Shown here: positions 17,431-24,921 of the stretch, piece by piece | Position numbering within the stretch: position 1 is the stretch's first letter | Layout: each line of letters starts with the position of its first letter | Assembly (NCBI GenBank): GCA_017542145.1 | Contig: JAFXXQ010000047.1 | Span: 186,001-250,000 of the forward strand | Length of the DNA stretch: 64,000 nucleotides | Source of the DNA: Bacteroidaceae bacterium | GTDB taxonomy: Bacteria > Bacteroidota > Bacteroidia > Bacteroidales > Bacteroidaceae | Direction: 5' to 3' | Position numbers and translations under genes: made by a program | Notes under the pieces: generated by a model | Told to the model about the DNA's origin: nothing | The model's input: the letters and a program-made list of their open reading frames with translations, nothing else | Database searches by the model: none

Positions 17431-17462
17431 TTTGGCGGTGCGGGGCGTTAGGATTATCTTTG
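17431..17462 (+). promoter_or_regulatory. Promoter TTTG-N20-TATCTTTG for the S24 gene
   Basis: TTTG at 17431-17434 and TATCTTTG at 17455-17462 are separated by 20 bases, the canonical Bacteroidota spacing. The ATG follows at 17516, supporting that start over the upstream in-frame ATG at 17387, which lies before the promoter. Confidence 0.75.
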
Positions 17463-17515
17463 CCTGCGAAAACGACAGACAACAGAGATATTCATTTCAA
17501 AACAACGAACAGACC

Positions 17516-18367
17516 ATGACCGACGAAGAACTGAAAGAGCTTTTCCGCGAGTTGGAGGCACAGGGGTGGAATCCGCAGCTGTGCGACACACCCGTGCCCG
17601 TGTATGATACACCCGTGCATTGTGGCGACCCCACGGAGTTGGGCGATGTGGTAAGCGACGAGGTGATGATGCCGCGGAAATGGACATCGTTGAACAGGAC
17701 GTATCTGACCACGGTGCAAGGCGACTCCATGAAAGATGCGGACATTCTGGAGGGCGACTTGGTGAAGGTGGAGGAAGTGGGCACATACAACGACGGCGAC
17801 ATCCTGCTGGTGTCGGTTGACGGAGAGTATGCGCTGAAAGCCTATTGCCGCGACGAGAACGGCACGCCCTGGCTCGTCCCGCAGAACAAGGCCTACAATT
17901 CCATTCGGTTTCACGACCATCAGGAAGTGATTGTGAAGGGCGTGGTGCGCGAAGTCGTGAAGCGGACACCGCGCATCAGCTACCGCTCATGCATCAGCGC
18001 TATAAACAAGACCAAGGCAAAGTTGGCCGAAAGGCGTGAAGTCACCCCCGACATCGTGACCGCCGCCCTGCAGCAGATTGCCCCTGACATCAAGGTGGCC
18101 CGCTGGTGGTATGCTGTGTTCCGCGTGCTGGCGGATGCAGGGGTGATGAAGGCGAAGGACTACGACGCGTTCTGCGTCCTGGTGCGCGAGGCTGTGCCCG
18201 ACCATCCCCGCCTCCCCGCAGCCGACGAGCTGCAGCGCATGGCTGTGGACAGCTTTGCGAAGCCCGTGGCCCGCTGGACGCCGACGGACGCCCCCGTCAA
18301 GGGTAAGCGGTACGACGACTACCTCACCATCGCCCAGCGGATGCAGAAACTGCTGGATGGCGACTGA
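17516..18367 (+). CDS. S24 LexA/UmuD-like self-cleaving protein with C-terminal extension
   Basis: 283 residues. QGDSM places the nucleophile at S71 and YALKAY places the general-base Lys at K108; the 37-residue spacing equals that of LexA (S119/K156) and UmuD (S60/K97). A Cys-Gly pair at 36-37 lies 35 residues before S71, about where UmuD and LexA self-cleave. There is no helix-turn-helix before it. Residues ~150-283 are an extra helical region of unknown function. Inferred: a damage-responsive switch for the island, or an UmuD-like partner. It has its own promoter and a strong terminator. Confidence 0.8.
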   Translation: MTDEELKELFRELEAQGWNPQLCDTPVPVYDTPVHCGDPTELGDVVSDEVMMPRKWTSLNRTYLTTVQGDSMKDADILEGDLVKVEEVGTYNDGDILLVSVDGEYALKAYCRDENGTPWLVPQNKAYNSIRFHDHQEVIVKGVVREVVKRTPRISYRSCISAINKTKAKLAERREVTPDIVTAALQQIAPDIKVARWWYAVFRVLADAGVMKAKDYDAFCVLVREAVPDHPRLPAADELQRMAVDSFAKPVARWTPTDAPVKGKRYDDYLTIAQRMQKLLDGD

Positions 18368-18470
18368 AAACTCCCGAAAAACTCCCGAAAACTCTACGTA
18401 AAATCGCCTTTTTTCGGCAAAAACTCCCGAAAGCACCCAAAACTCTACGTAAAACTCCCGAAAACTCTAC
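18364..18470 (+). repeat. Tandem 11-bp-like repeats (aaaactcccga / aaaactctacgt)
   Basis: The units aaaactcccga and aaaactctacgt alternate between the S24 stop and its terminator. Confidence 0.65.
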
Positions 18471-18504
18471 GCCGCTGAAGGATGACTTCGGCGGCTTTCT
18501 TTTT
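18471..18504 (+). terminator. Rho-independent terminator after the S24 gene
   Basis: A 9-bp stem (gccgctgaa / ttcggcggc) with a 7-base loop is followed by TTTCTTTTT. Confidence 0.8.
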
Positions 18505-18509
18505 GCCCG

Positions 18510-18517
18510 TACCTTTG
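18510..18517 (+). promoter_or_regulatory. -7 element TACCTTTG for the 18.6-21.7 kb operon
   Basis: TACCTTTG follows directly after the terminator, 62 bases before the ATG at 18580. The position 20 bases upstream reads TTCG, a weak -33. Confidence 0.6.
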
Positions 18518-18579
18518 CAGCGTCAGAAGTCCGGACACTGACGCAACATGCTTATTCACCGAAAAAAAGTTACAGACAA

Positions 18580-18891
18580 ATGGAAAAGAAAACCGCGGCG
18601 ATACGCCGCAAACAAAACTTCGTGCCAGGACGCCGCTACCGCGGCTCGGCCACCATCAACGAGTATGGCGAGATAGACTTCCGCGCCTACCAAAGGCAGG
18701 AAGAAAGCGCCAACGCCATGCGAAAGGTCTGCGAGGCAGACGGCGAGAGCTTCCGCTACGCCATCTACCGTTCTGAAGAAAACGTGAAAATCGCGCTCCT
18801 CGTGCCGCGTGGGGACGCCCGTGAGATTGAAAGGCGGCTTCGTGACTTATTCATCAAAACCTTATTGAAACTGAAAGAGTATGAACTTTGA
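18580..18891 (+). CDS. Unrecognised 103-residue basic protein
   Basis: Starts MEKKTAAIRRKQNFVPGRRYRGSA; it is rich in Arg/Lys/Glu, with a mixed alpha/beta pattern and no membrane segment. I cannot assign a family. It is first in an operon with the VirE/DUF3987 gene, overlapping that gene's start by 11 bases, so translational coupling is likely. An accessory role in island replication is only an inference from position. Confidence 0.75.
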   Translation: MEKKTAAIRRKQNFVPGRRYRGSATINEYGEIDFRAYQRQEESANAMRKVCEADGESFRYAIYRSEENVKIALLVPRGDAREIERRLRDLFIKTLLKLKEYEL

Positions 18892-21229
18892 CATTTTTGA
18901 AAACGCACGTTCCAACGTCGGCACCACGTGTACACGCGAGGTGTTCGACCACACGATTGACGGCTTGGGCATCCGCCAGCAATGGGACCTCATCGGCAAG
19001 GCCATTGCCGAAAACAAGCCCGACCTGTACGACCAGCGCAAGCGCAACCTCCCTGCCATCGCCTGGCAGGCCACTTTTGAGGGCGGCAAGCGCAAGGCGG
19101 CTCTCGCCCATCCCAACGGCCTCTTCATGCTGGATGTGGACCACATCAGCGACCTCGCTGCCTTCATCGAGCAGACCATCGCGCCGCTGGTGGCTGACGA
19201 TGCAGCCGTGGCGGAGCAGCTGGGCATTGTGGCCATCCACGTCACCCCCTCCCGCGCGGGTATGCGCTTCGTCTGCAAGTGCCCGGCCGGCGTGACCACC
19301 ATCGAGGGCTGCCAGAAGTGGCTGGCCGAGCAGGTGGGCATTCTCTCCTATGATGAAGTCTGCAAGGACTTTGCAAGGCTGTCGTTCCTCGCTCCGCGCG
19401 ACGCGTTCCTCTATCTTGACGAGGACGAGCTTTTCGACGGCAAACCGCGAAACATACTAAGACCCACCCCCAACCCCTCCCGTGAGGGAGGGGAGCCAAG
19501 TGGACTGGAGCCCTCCCCCTTACGGGGGACCGGGGAGGGGGTCTTCCATGCGCAGCAGCGCACTTTCACCGAGGAGCAGCGGACGTTCACCTACCGCGGC
19601 CACCTGATCAGCGACATCGCCGCCCGATGGGTAAAGGCGCACGGCGAGCCCCAGCAGGGCGAACGCCACACGTACTACTACCGCCTCTGCACCATGTTCC
19701 GCTACATTACGGACGGCGACGTGGGAGTGCTGCTGGCACAGCTGCCCGACTTCGGCATGGGCGCCAGCGAGCGCGAGAAGGAGGCCGAGCACGCCTGCCG
19801 CCGCAGCATGGGCACGCAGATTCCCTACACGTTCTACAAGTTCCTTGTGAAGGAGGGCATCATCAACGTGGAGAAGCAGACCGAGCCCATCACCATCACG
19901 CTGGACGACGAAAACCCTACTGTGGGGGTAGTCCCGAAGTGGCTGCCCCCGGTGTTCCGCGAGTTCTGCAAGAACTGCCCTGCGGACTTCGCGTACCCCT
20001 CGATTGTGGCCATCCTCCCTGTCTTGGGCACCCTGGCTACGCGGCTTCGTGCGCGCTACCTCGACGGAAGGGAGCATTCACCGAGTTTTATCAGCGTTAT
20101 ATTTGCGCCGCAGAGTGCTGGAAAGAGCTTCGCCCGCGACATCGTGCAGACGCTCACGCCCGACCTACGTCGCCACGATGAAAACAGCGTGCAGAAGGAA
20201 AGGCTCTTCAAAGCAGAGCTTCGCCAAAAGAAAAACTCCGAACATCTGCCCGAAGACCCCCACGCGCCGTACCGCCTTGTGCAGGCCGTCATCAGCGTGC
20301 CCCGTCTGCTGCAGCGGCAGGAGGATGCAGGGGGGCTGCACCAGCTCTCGTTCGTCGAGGAGATTGACACCCTCACGAAGTCCAACGCCGGGGGAAGCTA
20401 CGCGCAGAAAAGCGACCTCTACCGCCAGGCGTTTGACAATGCCGAGTACGGGCAGGACTACATCTCGATAGACACGTTCACGGGATCTGTCAGGCTCTAC
20501 TACAACATCCTGATGCTGGGTACGCCCAAGCAGCTCTACAAGTTCTTCAACGACGCCGAAAACGGCCTCGTCACCCGCTGCTGCTTTGCGGAATTGCAGA
20601 ACCAGGAGTTTGCCAGCATCCCCTACTTTGCGCCGCTCACGGAGAAGCAGCAGGAGGAAATCACGAAAATCCTCAACCGCTTCGAGGCCATGACCTACCG
20701 CCGCAAGAACGCCCAGAGCGAGGACTTCGTCGTGCTGCCCGAGCAGAACATCGACAGTCAGATGCAGCCCATTCGCGAGGCTCTTGCCGACTGGCTGGAG
20801 AAGAGCCGCGTGGAAGCCCTGAAAGCTGCCGACGTTGCCGCCGACACCTTCCGCCGCCGTGCTGCCGTGAAGGCTTTTCGCCTGGGCATGGTGTGCGTGG
20901 GGATGTACGAACGGAAAAACCTCAAGAAGGCCACCTTGCAGAAGATTGCCGACTTCTGCACCTGGTTTGCCGAGCAGGACAAACAGCAAGCCCTTCGCGC
21001 CTTCGGCACGATGTTGAACGAACAGCAGGCGCAAAAAGTCGACATCACGTCCTCGCATACGAACGACGTCTATTCCAGCCTGCCCGAAGAATTCTCCGCC
21101 GGTGACCTCCAAGCCGCGCTGCATAAGTCCGGGATGCACACTCCAGTAAAGGTCGTCGTGTACCGGTGGCGCAAGCGCGGCCTGATCAAGGTAGATGATA
21201 AAGGAACATTTGTTAAACTTAAAAAGTAA
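18881..21229 (+). CDS. BT4734-type VirE / DUF3987 primase-helicase-like protein
   Basis: 782 residues. Residues 1-~180 match the BT4734/VirE N-terminal domain (LFMLDVDH, HVTPSRAGMRFVCKCP), related to primase-polymerase folds. A repeat-derived insert occupies ~193-223 (PTPNPSREGG). A helical linker follows, then a DUF3987 ATPase core with Walker A FAPQSAGKSF near residue 410 and a Walker B-like SFVEEIDTL. Such proteins are typical of mobile or satellite elements in Bacteroidetes and are thought to act in replication. It lies in an operon with the small upstream gene and DUF3127. Confidence 0.85.
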   Translation: MNFDIFENARSNVGTTCTREVFDHTIDGLGIRQQWDLIGKAIAENKPDLYDQRKRNLPAIAWQATFEGGKRKAALAHPNGLFMLDVDHISDLAAFIEQTIAPLVADDAAVAEQLGIVAIHVTPSRAGMRFVCKCPAGVTTIEGCQKWLAEQVGILSYDEVCKDFARLSFLAPRDAFLYLDEDELFDGKPRNILRPTPNPSREGGEPSGLEPSPLRGTGEGVFHAQQRTFTEEQRTFTYRGHLISDIAARWVKAHGEPQQGERHTYYYRLCTMFRYITDGDVGVLLAQLPDFGMGASEREKEAEHACRRSMGTQIPYTFYKFLVKEGIINVEKQTEPITITLDDENPTVGVVPKWLPPVFREFCKNCPADFAYPSIVAILPVLGTLATRLRARYLDGREHSPSFISVIFAPQSAGKSFARDIVQTLTPDLRRHDENSVQKERLFKAELRQKKNSEHLPEDPHAPYRLVQAVISVPRLLQRQEDAGGLHQLSFVEEIDTLTKSNAGGSYAQKSDLYRQAFDNAEYGQDYISIDTFTGSVRLYYNILMLGTPKQLYKFFNDAENGLVTRCCFAELQNQEFASIPYFAPLTEKQQEEITKILNRFEAMTYRRKNAQSEDFVVLPEQNIDSQMQPIREALADWLEKSRVEALKAADVAADTFRRRAAVKAFRLGMVCVGMYERKNLKKATLQKIADFCTWFAEQDKQQALRAFGTMLNEQQAQKVDITSSHTNDVYSSLPEEFSAGDLQAALHKSGMHTPVKVVVYRWRKRGLIKVDDKGTFVKLKK
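19461..19548 (+). repeat. C/G-rich palindromic element in frame in the primase gene
   Basis: Outer arms agacccacccccaacccc and gaccggggagggggtctt are imperfect inverted repeats, with an inner ctcccgtgagggag hairpin. It encodes RPTPNPSREGGEPSGLEPSP. It matches the intergenic copies at 16.3 and 16.5 kb. Confidence 0.8.
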
Positions 21230-21236
21230 AGAACGT

Positions 21237-21536
21237 ATGAAAGTAACAGGAATTATTGCAGAAGTGGGCAAAGCCCGCGAAGGTGTCAGCCAATCGACTG
21301 GCAAAGCATGGCGGGCACGCCCGCTGAGTATCCTCATCCCCTATTTCAACGACAAAGGGGAGGAAAGGTATGACAACGTAGTCGCCGACTACTACGGCGA
21401 CCTCTCTGACGACGACCTGCAAGCGGCCATCGCCCAGCAGACGCGCTTCCACATGACCATCGGTTTCTCCACCTCCGTCTGGAACGGTCGCCGCTACACG
21501 AACGCCAACGTGTTTAACATCCAACTCCCCATGTAA
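21237..21536 (+). CDS. DUF3127-like OB-fold protein
   Basis: 99 residues from ATG 21237. The start (MKVTGIIAEVGKAREGVSQS) and the C-terminal STSVWNGRRYTNANVFNI resemble DUF3127, a small family with an OB-fold/SSB-like appearance. It follows the primase by 7 bases, so a single-strand DNA-binding helper is a reasonable inference. The longer start at 21195 overlaps the primase and is less likely. Confidence 0.7.
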   Translation: MKVTGIIAEVGKAREGVSQSTGKAWRARPLSILIPYFNDKGEERYDNVVADYYGDLSDDDLQAAIAQQTRFHMTIGFSTSVWNGRRYTNANVFNIQLPM

Positions 21537-21539
21537 GCC

Positions 21540-21761
21540 ATGAAAGCACCCGTAAAGAAAAAACTGAAGAAGTTTGCAGGCTGGATAGCCTACGGCAGCG
21601 TCATCATGCTCGCATGGGCCATGTTTCTCTACCTCGTCCTCTGGGCGAACGGCACAGGGCATCCGCCTTCGTCGTAAAGGTTTTTGATTGTTCCGTTGTG
21701 TTAATTGACTGTTGTTTTTGGGTTCCACTTCGTCGCGATGACGCGGTGGAACTTTTTATGA
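21540..21761 (+). CDS. Small membrane protein, 3' end uncertain
   Basis: ATG 21540 follows the DUF3127 stop by 3 bases. It encodes MKAPVKKKLKKFAGWIAYGS then a hydrophobic helix (VIMLAWAMFLYLVLW), a basic-N-terminus single-pass protein. The frame runs to a TGA at 21759-21761, 73 residues, but its last third overlaps a terminator hairpin, so the biologically relevant end is unsure. No family is recognised. Confidence 0.5.
21722..21757 (+). terminator. Terminator of the primase operon
   Basis: Stem gttccac (21722-21728) / gtggaac (21746-21752), with an inner cgtc/gacg pair, followed by TTTTT. Confidence 0.75.
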
Positions 21762-21778
21762 GCGTAGCCCGCAGGGAC

Positions 21779-21855
21779 AGGGTAACAAGGTAACAGGTAA
21801 CACGGTAACAAGGTTACAGGTAACAGGGTAACAAGGTTACAGGTAACAGGGTAAC
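21779..21855 (-). repeat. 8/7-bp array (ggtaacaa/ggtaaca), right flank of island
   Basis: About ten units, in inverted orientation relative to the gttaccyt array at 15227-15330. The spacing mixes 7 and 8 bp, and some units read ggttaca. The rest of 21762-22044 holds only the next promoter. Confidence 0.85.
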
Positions 21856-21934
21856 ATTCTTGAGATAGTCAACCCTGCACAACCCTTCCCCCCGATGCCC
21901 ACTTTTATTCATAATGTTAAATTATTATTATTTC

Positions 21935-21965
21935 TTGCAAATCCATTTTGCGCTCACTACCTTTG
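21935..21965 (+). promoter_or_regulatory. Promoter TTG-N20-TACCTTTG for the SUFU gene
   Basis: TTG(C) at 21935-21937 and TACCTTTG at 21958-21965 have canonical spacing, giving a ~70-base leader before the ATG at 22045. Confidence 0.7.
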
Positions 21966-22044
21966 TAACGTCATCTATCGGAAGATGTGAATGACAAGTT
22001 TTTTGAGAGTGTTTCTTTAAGCTTAAACCAAAATTAATGCTAAA

Positions 22045-22821
22045 ATGAAAAAAGGATTTCTATTACTGTTTTTCTTGTTGCTCACTACTTCCGTATTCGG
22101 AAAGCAGGGTTCTGATATGATGCTTCATTCAAACGGGCCTATCGCTATGGGATTGTTCGGATTATTTCATATCGGTACAGAAAAAAAGCCTAAAACGGCA
22201 ATGTATTCAGTCGAAGAGATGGATAGGATTGAAGCCTATATTGAAAAAAACTTCGGCAAGATAGACTATATCTTACATGATGAGTCGTCGAATGATGTGC
22301 ATATTGATATTTGTGTGATTCCACCAAGCGAAACACGTGACTATTACACCTTGGTGACAATGGGCATGGGAGCCAAAAAGATGAAGGTACCCTACTTTTT
22401 GGCAGAACAGCGCCTTCATCGTGCGGAATTAGTGCTCTTCCTGCCCTCAACCTGGCAAATGACAGACGAAGCTTTTTCAGATGAAAAATGGTATTGGCCT
22501 ATTCGTATGATTAAGACACTTTCTGTTTTGCCATTTTATGAGAAGAATTGGCTGGGAAAGGGTCATACCGTTGGATCTGAAAATGCTTTTGCTGAAAACA
22601 CGGAATTGTGCGGAGTTATTCTTGACACTCCTAAGGCCATCGCTCAACAACCAGAAAGATTCTGCTTATCAAAAGGAAAGCCTGTCAATTTCTATCAAAT
22701 AATACCTGTATATCAAAATGAAATTGATTACAAAGAAAAGAACAGGGCTGAAGCATTACTGACGTTATTGAGAGAGATTAGCCCCGTCATTGATGTACAG
22801 CGAAAAAGCGTTTGCCCATAA
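22045..22821 (+). CDS. SUFU (suppressor-of-fused-like) domain protein with signal peptide
   Basis: 258 residues. MKKGFLLLFFLLLTTSVFG is a signal-peptide-like start. The body has the SUFU pattern: HDESSNDVHIDICVIPPSE, YYTLVTMGMGAKKM, ELVLFLPSTW. Bacterial SUFU proteins are commonly immunity proteins of polymorphic toxin systems (established by comparative genomics). An exported version is less usual, and no adjacent toxin gene is seen. Codon use is AT-richer than the neighbours, suggesting transfer. The next gene follows after 25 bases. Confidence 0.75.
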   Translation: MKKGFLLLFFLLLTTSVFGKQGSDMMLHSNGPIAMGLFGLFHIGTEKKPKTAMYSVEEMDRIEAYIEKNFGKIDYILHDESSNDVHIDICVIPPSETRDYYTLVTMGMGAKKMKVPYFLAEQRLHRAELVLFLPSTWQMTDEAFSDEKWYWPIRMIKTLSVLPFYEKNWLGKGHTVGSENAFAENTELCGVILDTPKAIAQQPERFCLSKGKPVNFYQIIPVYQNEIDYKEKNRAEALLTLLREISPVIDVQRKSVCP

Positions 22822-22846
22822 TCAGCCGTATGCAACATCTCCCGTA

Positions 22847-23263
22847 ATGGAAAAAAATCCAACCGAAAACGCTTACGTAAAAGAGGGTAAGCGCGTGGCG
22901 GCGGAGCGGATAAGCAAGCTGAAGGAGGGGGAAATCTTTGTCTTCGGCAGCAACAAGAGCGGCTGTCATGGAGGCGGAGCGGCTTACTTTGCCTACAGGC
23001 AGTTCGGCGCCGTGTGGGGCGAGGGCGAAGGGCTGTTCGGGCAGAGCTATGCTCTGCCGACGATGGAGGGCAAGGCGTCGATGGCTGATGCCGTCGGACG
23101 GTTTATCGACTTTGCGCGGCAACATACGGAGTACACCTTCCTGGTGACGGCTATCGGCTGCGGCATCGCCGGCTACACGCCTGCCGAGGTCGCACCCCTT
23201 TTCGCTGAGGCTGTCCCGTTGGAAAACGTCTATCTCCCCGAAAGCTTCTGGAAATATTTATGA
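22847..23263 (+). CDS. Macro-domain-like protein (A1S_2505 type)
   Basis: 138 residues from ATG 22847. The motif IFVFGSNKSGCHGGGAAYFA, with GQSYALPT and TAIGCGIAGYTPAEVAPLF, is the pattern of the small A1S_2505-like family related to macrodomains (ADP-ribose or nucleotide binding). The upstream in-frame start at 22790 lies inside the SUFU gene and is less likely. It is probably co-transcribed with the SUFU gene. The function is unknown; ADP-ribose processing is an inference from the fold. Confidence 0.75.
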   Translation: MEKNPTENAYVKEGKRVAAERISKLKEGEIFVFGSNKSGCHGGGAAYFAYRQFGAVWGEGEGLFGQSYALPTMEGKASMADAVGRFIDFARQHTEYTFLVTAIGCGIAGYTPAEVAPLFAEAVPLENVYLPESFWKYL

Positions 23264-23268
23264 AAGTT

Positions 23269-23297
23269 AGTTCATAGCTCATAATTCATAGTTCATA
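23269..23297 (+). repeat. 7-bp array (agttcat)
   Basis: Four units of agttcat/agctcat/aattcat lie just after the macro-like gene. Confidence 0.7.
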
Positions 23298-23354
23298 TTA
23301 CTCCTTTCATCATTCGCCTATGTGCGTCATCTTGCATTTTTTAACGCTTTTTTC

Positions 23355-23385
23355 TTGTAATTTATAAGCTGGAAGTGTATTTTTG
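23355..23385 (+). promoter_or_regulatory. Promoter TTG-N20-TATTTTTG at the head of the redox cluster
   Basis: TTG at 23355-23357 and TATTTTTG at 23378-23385 have canonical spacing, 29 bases before the ATG at 23415. This is the only strong promoter I see before the long plus-strand cluster. Confidence 0.7.
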
Positions 23386-23414
23386 CACCCGAATGATAAT
23401 TAAAAGGTAAAAAC

Positions 23415-24857
23415 ATGAGCCGACGTGCCACGACCCTTGCCACGCTGGCTACCGCTATCCTCTGGGTGGCGGTGGTGGTATGGTGGCACGTGGATAACCC
23501 TTCGCGGAGCTTTAGGACTTCTGAACCAGGCGCAGACATGCGTCCTGAGGGTACGGCACGCAAGGCGGACGACGTGAGAATCGGCGAATTCTTCATGGCG
23601 CACGAGGGCGTGGCGCAGCCATCCGCTTCGCTTGCCGACGCGTGGGCGGGCTTCCGCGGCCCCGACAGGACGGGCATCGTGACGCACACATCGCCCATCC
23701 GCTTGAAGGAGGGCGACTTCGAAACGCTTTGGACGGTGGAGACGGGCGAAGGGCATGCGGCACCTGCCGTATGGCACGGACGGGTGTACGTGCTGGATTA
23801 CGACGAGCATCTGTCGAGCGACGCCCTTCGTTGCTTGAACCTGGCGACGGGCGAGGAGCTGTGGCGACGCTGGTATCGCGTCCCCATGAAGCGCAACCAC
23901 GGCTTCAGCCGCACCATACCCGCCATATCGTCCGACGGGCAGGTGGTGACCATAGGGCCGGAGGGTCACGTGATGGTGTGCGACGCCACCACGGGCAACC
24001 TGCTATGGACAAAGGACATGAAGAAACAATACGGTTCGGAGGTGCCCTTCTGGTATGCGGGCCAATGCCCGCTGATCAACGGCGACGAACTCATCCTGGC
24101 TCCGGCAGGAAAGGACACCCTGATGGTGGGCATCGACGTGAAGACGGGGAAGACGTGCTGGTGGACGCCCAACGAGGCGGGGCTGAAGATGTCCCACTCG
24201 TCGGTCATGCCCATGACGCTGGGCGGCACACGTACCTACGTCTATGCTGGCGTGGGAGGCGTGTGCGGCATAGCTGCCGAGGGCGAAGGACGCGGACGTA
24301 TGCTTTGGAAGACAGGGGGCTGGCAGCCTTCGGTCATCGCCCCGTCGCCCATGCAGATTGACGACCACCGTGTGCTGCTCGTGGCTGGCTACGGAGCAGG
24401 TGGCGCCTTGCTTGAGGTGGGGCGCACGGGAACGACGTGGACGGCCAGGATAGCCGATCAGTATAAGGCGGAACAGGGACTCAGCAGCGAACAGCAGACG
24501 CCCATCCTCTACGGGGGCGACATGATCCTGACCATCCTGCCGAAGAACGGAGGCGGCATGCGCGAACGCATCTGCATCTACAAGCCGACAGACCTCCACC
24601 ATGTGGTGTGGAACTCGGCCAGCGACGAGCGTTTCGGCCTCGGCCCGTATGTGGTGATCGACGGAAAACTGTTCGTACTGAAAGAGAGCGGCGAGCTCTA
24701 TGTCTATCAGCTGGGTAAGGAGTCGATGACGCTTCTGCGCCACCAGACGATAATCCCCGACGGCGCCGATGCCTGGGGCCCGATGGCGTATGCCGACGGC
24801 ATGTTGCTGCTGCGCGACGCGACGAAGATTAAATGCTTGAAAATAACAGATGATTAA
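23415..24857 (+). CDS. PQQ-like beta-propeller protein 1
   Basis: 480 residues: an N-terminal membrane or signal helix (TTLATLATAILWVAVVVWW), then a PQQ_2/BamB-like propeller. It opens with WAGFRGPDRTGIV, the FRGPxxxG entry motif of these propellers, and repeats blades such as ALRCLNLATGEELWRRW, MVCDATTGNLLWTKD and MVGIDVKTGKTCWW. No PQQ-dehydrogenase disulfide pair or catalytic Asp is obvious, so real PQQ binding is unproven. First gene of the redox cluster; an extracytoplasmic location is inferred. Confidence 0.85.
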   Translation: MSRRATTLATLATAILWVAVVVWWHVDNPSRSFRTSEPGADMRPEGTARKADDVRIGEFFMAHEGVAQPSASLADAWAGFRGPDRTGIVTHTSPIRLKEGDFETLWTVETGEGHAAPAVWHGRVYVLDYDEHLSSDALRCLNLATGEELWRRWYRVPMKRNHGFSRTIPAISSDGQVVTIGPEGHVMVCDATTGNLLWTKDMKKQYGSEVPFWYAGQCPLINGDELILAPAGKDTLMVGIDVKTGKTCWWTPNEAGLKMSHSSVMPMTLGGTRTYVYAGVGGVCGIAAEGEGRGRMLWKTGGWQPSVIAPSPMQIDDHRVLLVAGYGAGGALLEVGRTGTTWTARIADQYKAEQGLSSEQQTPILYGGDMILTILPKNGGGMRERICIYKPTDLHHVVWNSASDERFGLGPYVVIDGKLFVLKESGELYVYQLGKESMTLLRHQTIIPDGADAWGPMAYADGMLLLRDATKIKCLKITDD

Positions 24858-24870
24858 GCGCTTTTGGCGC

Positions 24871-24903
24871 AATTGATAATTGATAATTGACAATTGATAA
24901 TTA
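24871..24903 (+). repeat. 7-bp array (aattgat)
   Basis: 4.5 units of aattgat, one reading aattgac, lie between two redox-cluster genes. Confidence 0.75.
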
Positions 24904-24921
24904 TCCATTAACGAAGTTATC

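Noticed and set aside
20165-21337. 390-residue minus-strand open frame
   Set aside because: Antisense to the primase-helicase gene, which has a clear Walker A motif.
15227-21855. Complete prophage
   Set aside because: No capsid, tail, terminase or integrase genes are visible.
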